NCBI GenBank assembly: GCA_020631735.1
Contig: CM036201.1
Coordinates: forward strand, 80,204,502-80,268,501
DNA: 64,000 bases
DNA from: Saccharum officinarum
Lineage: Eukaryota > Streptophyta > Magnoliopsida > Poales > Poaceae
Direction: 5' to 3'
A model generated the notes under the pieces. The model was not told the origin of the DNA. It worked only from the letters and a program-made list of their open reading frames with translations, and ran no database searches. The stretch's first letter is position 1. Each line of letters opens with the position of its first letter. Positions 56,020 through 64,000 of the stretch are shown here, in pieces. A program made the translations under genes and the position numbers.

Positions 56020-58503
56020 CTAAGGATCTGATGGGGGTACAGACGGAGTCGTGTCGGGTGCCAAGGTGCGCGAAGTAATCATGAAGTGTAGAGAATCTCC
56101 CTCGGAATCTGAGCTATCTGGCTGACCCTCTGAAGAAGCATGTGGCTGTATAACTGTCTGGGTCTGAACGGCAGGAACAGGTACTGTCGTAGTAGCAATA
56201 ATAGGATCCGTCTGAGTGACCTGAGCCTGTAGCGAGCCAATAGCAGGAGGATCTGTCGAGGCAACTGATGAAGGTAGAGTCTCTGTAGTACCAGTCCCTG
56301 TCACTGGAGGAATAGCTGCCTCTGAAGCTGACAACCCTGAAGAAGTAGCAAAGGTAGTGTGCGAGGGCGTCGGCTGACCAGTCAACTCGCTGTAGGTAGC
56401 ACTAAAATCACCGAAGGGTGTGCCTGTCAGGAGGTGAGGGCGAGGCTGGTCTGATGGTGTAAACCCCGTATGAATAGGCGTGAAACTCGGGGACTGGAAA
56501 GACTGGGGAACCTGCTGCTGTGGAGATGTGAACTGGAAACCCGGCTGTCCCTGACTCGATGGATCACTTGATTGTAAAGCAGAAGTCAGGACGGAAGCAG
56601 GCGGAGGAACCCCAACAGTGACTAGGTGGCGCAGGAGGTCCAAGTACTGCTGCTGACTAGCTGCAGTCTATCGCTGAATCTCGTACTGCTGTCGCTGCAT
56701 TTCGACCTACTGCCTCTGGATCTCAAGCTGCTGACGCTGAAACTCGTCCTGACGAGCCTGAATCTGTGCAAGTGCTGCAGCTGTGTCCTGAGCCTGTCGC
56801 TGTATTTGCTGTTGCTGCTACTCCTGTGCCTGGGTCAACCTCTCAAGTATTGCCACCATGGCTGGGTCTGTGCGGGAGGCTGAACCAGAGCCACCGGCCT
56901 TGTGGTCGTGAGACCAAGGAGACCGGTACCTGGGGATGGGCTGGTAGTCCTCATCAGTGCTGTCAGATGTCACATCCTCAGGAAGATCAGCAGGCTGAGC
57001 GTCAAGATCTGCAAGCTCTGCCTCTGCAAGCTCATCAACTGTGGCGTCCTGCTCAGCTGCTGTCTCAGGAACCTCAGGTCGCACATGCTGTCCTGGCACT
57101 GGGGCCTGATCTCTGGTGACTGAAGCCCAAAGCTGACGGATATCATACTCAGGGAAAGCAGTAGTAGTATCTGATATCTCAGCTCGGATCTCTGCTGGTA
57201 ACTGGATGGATGACCTAATAATGAAGCAGATCCAGTGTGCATAGGGCAGCTGACGATTACCCTTGAAGCCCTCAGCTATGGTGTCCTCCATCTCACTAAG
57301 TATGAGATCCCAAATGTCAAACTGTATCTGTGAGAGGAGGTGGTGAACAACCCATAGCTGCATCCGAGTCAGTCCCTCTCTGTAGCCAAGTCGGGGAAGT
57401 AGAGTGTGTCTGACTATAGCATCCAGAACTCTGGCAAGTGGTGTCAAACTGGCAGGCGTGCGTCGAGACCCTTCGCCAAAAGGCTCACGGAAGCAGGGTC
57501 GAACCAGGTCTGTAGGTGGCACTGCACCGCCATGAGGGCGTCTCGGTGGAGGAGTCTGACCAAAGCATAGCTGATGTATCTTCGTGTTGGAAGCTGGGAG
57601 TCTGAGAATCTCCCGCACTCTGGTGCTGTATAGGCGGTGATCGCGGCCTCGGAATGCAAAGTGAATGAAATCATGGGCAGGATCAATCCATAGTGAAGCA
57701 TAAAACTCTCTGACCCATGTGCCGCAGTATGCACCTGTCCGTCCAAGAAGATCTGACAAGCCTGGCAGAAAGGACAGGTGCGGACATAGCTGCTCTCCCA
57801 CAACCTCAACTAGTGACTCAAGTCGACAGACCCTCTGTGGTCGGAAAGCAATACCGCTGTCGACTAGAGCCCTGTAGAAATCCTCCTGAAGTGGGGTATA
57901 AAAACCTTCTGAAGCTCTGGGATCCCTCACAGGTGGAAACCACCGACTGACCTCCACGAACCTCAACCCCTGCACCTGACGTGCTGTAGCACCCCTCAAG
58001 TCAAAATGCTCGACCGGGGGTGAACCTCTAGCTCTGGGAGGAGGACGTGCTCCACGACGCTGGCCCTCTGGCCTAGGAGACACCTGAGTACGTGCGCGTG
58101 TGGAGCGGCGACGTGGTGGAGACTGAGCTGGCTGCTCCTCTGTGTCCTCTGTAGCATCTGGAGCCTCTGTGGCCTCTGGAGCCTCTGTGGCCTCTGGAGG
58201 TGGATCAACTGACATGCCCTCTGTAGCTCCAGTACTCTCAGTACCCTCAGTGGCCTCTGTGCCGAGCTGTCGACCTTCTAGATGAAAGCGACGCTCACCT
58301 ATACGTATGCCACTGCTCCTGCCACCTCTCTCTGCCTGCTCTGCTGCATCTGCCACGGCCTGAGCGATCTCTGCCTCTGTAAGTGTCTTCTTCTTCTTTC
58401 TGGCCAAGATCTTGACACGCTTTCCACGTGCAATCTCAGACCGACGAGGAGGACTGTCGTCCCCGTCACCAGGAGCACCACCGGCGTTCTTGCAACGCAC
58501 CAT
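56020..58503 (-). pseudogene. Extra Sirevirus ORF downstream of pol, with three internal TAG codons
   Basis: Start at ATG 58503 (MVRCKNAGGAPGDGDD). One frame of about 828 codons runs to 56020 but has TAG at about 56818, 56715 and 56672. Its position, between pol and the 3' LTR, is that of the so-called env-like ORF of Sireviruses. The N-terminal third is basic then Glu/Thr-rich with a TEATEAPEAT run; the middle (EHFDLRGATARQ, FVEVSRWFPP, HDFIHFAFRGR) resembles the plant-transposon-protein domain often found in such ORFs; then comes a Gln-rich QRQQ segment, where all three TAG codons lie, and a Pro/Ser/Thr/Gln-rich tail. I see no signal peptide and no clear membrane span, so an envelope role is not supported. 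Function unknown. Confidence 0.75.
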
Positions 58504-60217
58504 GCTGACAAACTGACTGAAAACCTCTGAAAGATGGTGAACTGTCACTCGAGAGGCTTGGCCTCAATCTGTATCCGCAGGCTTGGCCTCGGATTCAGCA
58601 AACTGGTCTCACCTGACACACGGACAGACTCACTGCAACGACGGAATAGAGAGATCTACTATAAGCACATATACAACTAAAAGGTACGAAACCCTAGAGA
58701 TAGCAAGCATATGTGATACGATGAGAATCGAGACGTGAAGCTACCTCAGATCGACGAGACGACGGTGACAAGATAAGGTGACCTAGATCGCGAGATTCCC
58801 CGAATCCACCGGACGGGCTCTGATTTGCCGAAACACGAGATAATTAGGATTAAGGAACGAGTTACGGCAAAACCTGACAAGGAAATCAAGGGACGCGAAA
58901 CAACCTCGCGAAGAAGACGGCGCGTGACGAAACCTCGACGACGAACGGCCGAACGACGTTACGTGAACCCTAGGGTTAGGGTTAGGGCAACACGACGAAG
59001 ACCGATTGGAGGCGAGCGCGAGGCAGTCCACGGCCAGAGGTGAAGCTGGTGGGCTAGGGCACGGCTCACCGGCGACAAAGGCACGGCTCACCGGCGGCGA
59101 GAGGCGAGCGGGCGGCGGTGGCGCGGTGGCGCGCGGGCGGTGGTGGCGTGGTGGCGCGCGGGCGGCGGTGGCGCGGGCAGGCACGGGCAGTGCTGGCGCG
59201 TGCGCGAGCGAGGGCCTGCGCGGGGCAGGACGGAGGCGAGCTTGCCGGAGGCAAGGACGACGGCGATGGCGCGGCGGCTCCGGCGGATTTGGCGAGGCGG
59301 CGGCGGAAAATAAGATCGGGCTGAGAAAAAAAACGGCCGAGGACGAAACGGTATATGAAGGGTCAGATCCGCTCGACGCGTGATGACCGGACGCGGTGGT
59401 CGTTATGACCGGACGCGGTGGTGCAGCGTCCGGTCACACTCCGGTAAGTTCCTAGAGTGATCGGACGCGTCCGGTGAGGACTGACCGGACGCGGTCAGAG
59501 TCCGGTCGAGGGGAGCTCGGGAAATCATCACGAATGACCGGACGCGGTGGTGGTAACCGGGACCGGACGCGGTGGTCAAACAGAGGCGCGTCCGGTGCAG
59601 CGTCCGATCAGTAGATCTGGAGTTGGTCTTCTGGATGACCGGACGCGCTGGTGAACGCCGGGACCGGACGCGGTGGTGAAGCATCACTGCATCCGGTGCA
59701 GCGTCTGGTCCAGCGTCCGGTCACAGTTCTTCGTCCTTCTTTGTTTCGAACTACGACGCGACTTCTCCCAATCAGGTTCCAATTCAAAAAGACACAAATA
59801 AACACCGATTGGAACATGACATGAGTGACCTCACTCAAACCCTCAAAATTTTTAAAATAGATTGCCTTAGGCTAGTATTATTTTTAAGAAAATAGGTAAT
59901 AAACACCCAAGGAGCAACGTATGGCCATGCAATAGAGTTTTTGAACCTTTAGGAGCGTCAAAATGCTCTCTCTATCCATGGACGAACACAGAGGTTGCTC
60001 AAAGCTTAACCGAAGAGAAACGACAAGAACAACAACCATGCATATGCAATGCAATACAAGAAGGTAAAACTAGAATGCTTGTCAAGTTTGATCCACGGTT
60101 AGGCTTTTTCACTCCTCCAAAGAAGGGTTATCGTAACCGTGTTAGCCAAGCCCTAAAAACATTGTGACAAAATAAACATGGCATATTATACAATGCAATG
60201 CAAGAGACAACACACGC
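58504..60217 (-). mobile_element. Sirevirus spacer between pol and the extra ORF
   Basis: Contains a GC-rich segment (about 58840-59330, rich in GGCGGTGGCGCG words), the palindromic array at 59384-59724, and AT-rich sequence without coding signal (59730-60217). The long spacer could hold a leader or splice acceptor for the extra ORF. None is proven. Confidence 0.6.
59384..59724. repeat. Palindromic GACCGGACGCG array in the internal spacer
   Basis: Repeated TGACCGGACGCGGTGGT and CGTCCGGTC words at 59384, 59407, 59461, 59483, 59535, 59563, 59637 and 59661, among others. The vocabulary matches the LTR arrays, but here the element is inside the internal domain. Confidence 0.8.
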
Positions 60218-62689
60218 TCATTTTTTAAAGTTACTAGAATCAAGCACATTGAGTTCACTTCTTAACCTACAAAAGGTTGCCTCATCCAAAGGTTTAGTGA
60301 AGATATCCGCTAATTGATTTTCACTTCTTACACCTTCTAGTGATATGTCATTTTTAGCAACGTGATCTCTTAGAAAGTGATGGCGGATATCAATGTGCTT
60401 GGTGCGAGAGTGTTGTACCGGATTGTTAGCAATTTTAACGGCACTTTCATTATCACATAAAAGTGGCACCTTTTCAAGAACAATTCCATAGTCTAGGAGG
60501 GTTTGTTTCATATATAATATTTGTGCACAACAAGCCCCCGCGGCAATGTATTCCGCCTCGGCGGTGGACAAAGCCACACTATTTTGCTTTTTAGATGACC
60601 AAGATACTAAAGATCTTCCAAGCAAATGGCACCCTCCGGATGTGCTTTTTCTATCAATTTTGCAACCGGCATAGTCCGAATCGGAATAGCCAACTAGTTG
60701 GAATCTAGCTCCTTTGGGATACCAAAGACCAATGCTTGGGGTGAGCTTAAGATATCTTAGGATTCTTTTTACGGCACTTAGGTGAGGTTCTTTAGGGCAC
60801 GCTTGAAAGCGGGCACACATGCACACACTAAACATGATATCGGGCCTAGATGCAGTAAGGTACAACAAGCTACCAATCATAGAACGGTAGAGAGTTTGAT
60901 CAACCGGTTTACCTCCCTCATCTAGGTCGAGATGTCCATTTGATGGCATTGGGGTCTTGATTGATTTGCATTCTTCCATCTTGAATCTTTTGAGAAGATC
61001 CTTGGTATACTTTTCTTGAGAGATGAAAATCCCTTCTCTCATTTGCTTTACTTGAAAACCAAGGAAGAATGTGAGCTCACCAATCATTGACATCTCGAAT
61101 TCCTTCGACATCAATTCACCAAATTCCTTGCAATAATCTTCATTTGTTGATCCGAAGATGATATCATCAACATATACTTGACAAATAAAGATCTCCCCAT
61201 TAAACTTCTTGGTGAATAGTGTGGTGTCGACCTTCCCAATGGTGAAGCCCTTCTCAATGAGGAAGTCCCGGAGGCGCTCATACCACGCTCTAGGAGCTTG
61301 CTTGAGCCCATATAACACCTTGGACAACCTATAAACATGATTAGGATATCTAGGGTCTTCAAACCCGGGAGGTTGATTAACATAGACTAGTTCATTTATA
61401 AAGCCATTTAAGAATGCACTTTTCACATCCATTTGATATAGTTTCATATCATGATGTGATGCATATGCAAGGAGGATACGAATGGCTTTAAGTCTTGCAA
61501 CGGGTGCAAAGGTCTCTCCAAAATCAAGACCTTCAACTTGAGAGAACCCCTTTGCAACTAGTCTTGCCTTGTTCCTCACCACTATGCCTTGGTCATCTTG
61601 CTTGTTTCGGAACACCCACTTGGTTCCAATGACTCTTGCACCTTTGGGATGCTCTTCAAGTGTCCATACTTGATTGCGGGTGAAGTTGTTCAATTCTTCA
61701 TGCATTGCATTCACCCAATCCGGATCTTGAAGAGCTTGTTCTACATTCTTAGGTTCAACACAAGAGACAAAAGAGTGATGTTCAACAAAAGAAGCTAGCT
61801 TTTGGGATCGAGTCATTACTCCCTTTGTAGGACTCCCTATGATGAGATCTTGTGGATGTGCTTGAAGTAGTGGTGAGTTTCTTCTATCAACCACTTGAGG
61901 AGGTGGATGGGGAGCATCAACATCTTGAGCTTGTGCCTCGGCTTGTTCATGAGAGACATAAGTGTCTTCATTTTCAACTCTCTCATTCTTATCATCATCT
62001 TGAGGCACACGTGATGAAGATGGTGGATCAACAATTTGTACATCGTCATCATCATCTTTTGGCTTGATGTCTCCCACGGGCATGTTCTTCATGGCCTCCC
62101 TCAAGGGTTCATCACCTACATCATCACAATTCTCAATTACTCCTTGGGAGCCGTTAGATTCATCAAATTCCACATCATATGTTTCTTCAACCAAACCGGT
62201 GGCATGGTTAAATACTCTATATGCTTTGGACTTTGATGAGTAACCAACAAGAAAACCAATATCACAACGTCTTTGAAACTTCCCTAGGTGTTGACGCTTC
62301 TTGTAGATGTAACATTTTGCAACCAAACACCCGGAAGAAGAGACTCCGCTCCTCTTCCCATTAAGCAACTCATAGGGGGTCTTGCCAAGAAACTTTTGTA
62401 GGAAGAGGCGATTTGAAGCATAGCATGCGGTGTTGATTGCCTCGGCCCACAACTCTTCCGGAGTGTTGTACTCATCTAGCATTGTTCTTGCAAGGGTGAT
62501 CAATGTTCGGTTCTTTCTCTCAACTACACCATTTTGTTGAGGAGTGTAGGTTGAAGAGACCTCATGCTTGATTCCAATTTCATCACAATAAGCTTCAATG
62601 TTGGTGGTCAACTCTTTGCCATTGTCACTTCTAATCTTCTTTATCTTGACTTCAAATTCATTTTGAGCTCTCTTTAACTTTTGAAGCAA
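60218..62689 (-). CDS. Sirevirus Copia pol: integrase C-part, reverse transcriptase, RNase H
   Basis: An open frame of about 823 codons. In order: the second half of the integrase core (SDNGKEL and NGVVERKN hold the second Asp and the Glu of the catalytic triad), a linker, the reverse transcriptase ([29 protein letters not shown], then the active site YVDD), and RNase H ([33 protein letters not shown]) ending NFKK at 60218. This order (integrase before reverse transcriptase) defines Ty1/Copia. Sequence style and the downstream extra ORF place it in the Sirevirus (Maximus/SIRE) lineage. The reading frame is uninterrupted here, so the copy is fairly young, but the upstream part is broken. There is no natural start at 62689; the frame simply opens there. 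Confidence 0.92.
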   Translation of the reverse strand: MLQKLKRAQNEFEVKIKKIRSDNGKELTTNIEAYCDEIGIKHEVSSTYTPQQNGVVERKNRTLITLARTMLDEYNTPEELWAEAINTACYASNRLFLQKFLGKTPYELLNGKRSGVSSSGCLVAKCYIYKKRQHLGKFQRRCDIGFLVGYSSKSKAYRVFNHATGLVEETYDVEFDESNGSQGVIENCDDVGDEPLREAMKNMPVGDIKPKDDDDDVQIVDPPSSSRVPQDDDKNERVENEDTYVSHEQAEAQAQDVDAPHPPPQVVDRRNSPLLQAHPQDLIIGSPTKGVMTRSQKLASFVEHHSFVSCVEPKNVEQALQDPDWVNAMHEELNNFTRNQVWTLEEHPKGARVIGTKWVFRNKQDDQGIVVRNKARLVAKGFSQVEGLDFGETFAPVARLKAIRILLAYASHHDMKLYQMDVKSAFLNGFINELVYVNQPPGFEDPRYPNHVYRLSKVLYGLKQAPRAWYERLRDFLIEKGFTIGKVDTTLFTKKFNGEIFICQVYVDDIIFGSTNEDYCKEFGELMSKEFEMSMIGELTFFLGFQVKQMREGIFISQEKYTKDLLKRFKMEECKSIKTPMPSNGHLDLDEGGKPVDQTLYRSMIGSLLYLTASRPDIMFSVCMCARFQACPKEPHLSAVKRILRYLKLTPSIGLWYPKGARFQLVGYSDSDYAGCKIDRKSTSGGCHLLGRSLVSWSSKKQNSVALSTAEAEYIAAGACCAQILYMKQTLLDYGIVLEKVPLLCDNESAVKIANNPVQHSRTKHIDIRHHFLRDHVAKNDISLEGVRSENQLADIFTKPLDEATFCRLRSELNVLDSSNFKK

Positions 62690-63420
62690 TTTGCCACTTC
62701 GGATTTGTCATGAAGGAAGAAAGTCCATGTATACCTTGAGTAGTCTCCACTATCACAAGACAATAGAGATTACCACCCAAGCTCTTGTATGTTGTAGGCC
62801 CAAACAAATCCATGTGTAGAAGTTCTAGCACTCTTGAAGTTGACATGAAAGCTTGGTTGGATGAGTGTTTGCAACTTGTTGCCCGCTTGACATGCACTAC
62901 AAGGTTTGTCCTTTTCAAACTTCACATCCTTCAATCTCTCCACTAGTTCTTTCTTCAATAGCTTGTTGAGAGTGTTCATTCCAACATGAGCAAGCCTCCT
63001 ATGCCAAGCCAACCAGTGAGGTCTTGGTGAACAAAACATGTCATCAAATTTGCATCTTCGAGGTGAAGTCAACAAGATAAAGATTGTTGTATCTAAACCT
63101 TTGAATATCACTTGCTTGTCATCTATCTTTGAAACTTCCACTTCATTTTGGTGTGAACAAGCATTGGAAGCCAAGGTCACAAAGTTGCCCAACGGATAAC
63201 AAGTTGAAACTCAATGAAGCAACATAGAGCACATTTGAGAGTGAGTGATCATGTGTATTTGCAATCTTGCCTATCCCTTGACTTTGCTCTTTGAATTATC
63301 CCAATGTGTATCTTCTCTTGACATATTCCATTTTCTTCAATGGTGGTGAACATACGAGGATCACCGGTCATATGTTGAGTGCAACCACTATCAATAACCC
63401 AATGAGATCCACCGGTCTTG
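62690..63420 (-). pseudogene. Sirevirus protease, GAG-pre-integrase and integrase N-part, frameshifted
   Basis: The minus strand carries the protease motif DSGCTQHMTGD (near 63390), then at 63192-62770 the GAG-pre-integrase domain with the HHCC zinc site (WHRRLAH, CSACQAG), then the integrase start LELLHMDLFGP (near 62830) with the first catalytic Asp. The domains fall in different frames: at least one shift follows the protease motif, one precedes the integrase start, one lies near 62735 and one near 62690. All look like small indels. Confidence 0.8.
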
Positions 63421-63434
63421 TAGTTCACCTACAC

Positions 63435-64000
63435 ACAAGAGATCAAGCTTTTTGTTTAGGGACCCAAACTTGAGAGGGGCCCTTGACTTTCTCAACTAGT
63501 GACTTGGCAACCCATATTTTCTTTGGCCTATTCTTGTTTGGGGGACCCAAAACATGACTTTCATCTTTCCATTTGAATCTTTTCTTAGCATATAATGAGC
63601 ATTGAAGGCGAAGGGTCTAGCATGCTTGGGCAAGGGTTGTGGTGGTGGAGTTTTGCATTCATGAGAGCAAAGTGACCTTCCTTGACCACACTCAACACAT
63701 CTCTTTGGCTTGGGCTTTACTTGCTTTGTTGTTGTTGAGCTTTTGCTTTCTTCTCTTGATTTGCCAAGTACCCAATACCACTTCTATCCATCTTCATTAC
63801 GGTGTTCATGAGGAGCTCACTTTGCAAATGTTGGCCTCTTGTGAACTTGCTTAGGCCGGTCTGAGATGCTCTTTTTCTTGCTTGAGCTTTGTTTTCTTCA
63901 ATGAGTGACTCATTTGTTGGTTGCTTCTCAAGAGCCATCAAACCTTTTAGCTTTCTTGTTCTCATTTTGCAAGCTTCTCATTCTCACTCTTAATCTTGGC
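63435..64000 (-). pseudogene. C-terminal part of Sirevirus gag (zinc knuckle), runs off the edge
   Basis: On the minus strand a CVECGQ...HEC zinc knuckle (near 63690-63660) is shifted in frame by a small indel, and the frame ends WVPKQKA then TGA near 63435, a common gag end in this lineage. The upstream Lys- and Gln-rich coiled region is partly open to 63965. The 5' LTR and most of gag lie beyond 64000. Confidence 0.7.

Noticed and set aside
56020..58503. Envelope protein of a retrovirus-like element
   Set aside because: Position fits the env-like ORF, but there is no signal peptide, clear membrane span or glycoprotein pattern.
58504..58548. Extra ORF starting upstream at 58548
   Set aside because: The first codon there is GTG; the first ATG is at 58503.
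58966..58988. Telomere-like GGGTTAGGGTTAGGG
   Set aside because: Only two to three units of the TTAGGG type, while plant telomeres are TTTAGGG; it lies inside a retrotransposon spacer.
1..64000. CRISPR arrays, bacterial operons, tRNA or rRNA genes
   Set aside because: No regular direct-repeat and spacer arrays, no bacterial gene organisation, and no tRNA or rRNA sequence recognised by eye.

Overview
The window looks like nuclear DNA from a grass (Poaceae). Host genes are short islands in nested LTR retrotransposons and MITEs, and the typical grass repeats are present (Stowaway CTCCCTCCG termini, Tourist-like GTTTGGTT termini, long-LTR Gypsy elements, Sirevirus-type Copia elements). An Andropogoneae source (sorghum, sugarcane or Miscanthus group) fits the Sirevirus LTRs, but I cannot prove it from sequence alone. 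Two 100-N blocks (10228-10327 and 40093-40192) show that this is a scaffold with gaps.

Layout. 1-14766: two ~4-kb LTRs of one long-LTR Gypsy-like family, both on the minus strand and both followed by a tRNA-Met-type primer-binding site, with a CACTA end, MITEs, a TA/AC microsatellite and gap 1 between them. 16432-17749: a two-exon R2R3-MYB gene on the plus strand, followed by a Tourist-like MITE. 20314-24044: the 5' part of a Reina-like Gypsy element (LTR, gag, start of protease, minus strand), split by a complete solo LTR of a Sirevirus with a 5-bp target duplication. 24812-25160: a ~59-bp tandem array. 25646-28132: an eight-exon SC35-type SR splicing factor on the plus strand, followed by a LINE tail and a fold-back element.

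31163-49122: the chloroplast copper ATPase gene PAA1/HMA6 (minus strand, 17 exons, 953 codons) appears twice as 8930-bp direct copies that end exactly at gap 2. Coding indels in each copy lie next to the gap: exon 1 in the left copy, exons 15-17 in the right copy. The simplest reading is an unmerged overlap of two contigs, not a true tandem gene pair.

49647-51690: a fold-back, Pack-MULE-like element carrying a captured cellulose synthase zinc-finger exon. 51708-52197: a hAT-type MITE with an 8-bp target duplication. 52913-64000: a nested stack made of a plus-strand LTR and leader, a plus-strand Sirevirus-like LTR fragment, and a minus-strand Sirevirus of more than 10 kb (3' LTR, polypurine tracts, an extra ORF with three internal TAG codons, pol, end of gag) that runs off the right edge.

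The host genes are not a functional cluster: a transcription factor, a nuclear splicing factor and a plastid metal pump. I found no tRNA, rRNA, CRISPR array or new multi-gene system. The most informative observations concern assembly structure, nested transposition and palindromic LTR arrays.
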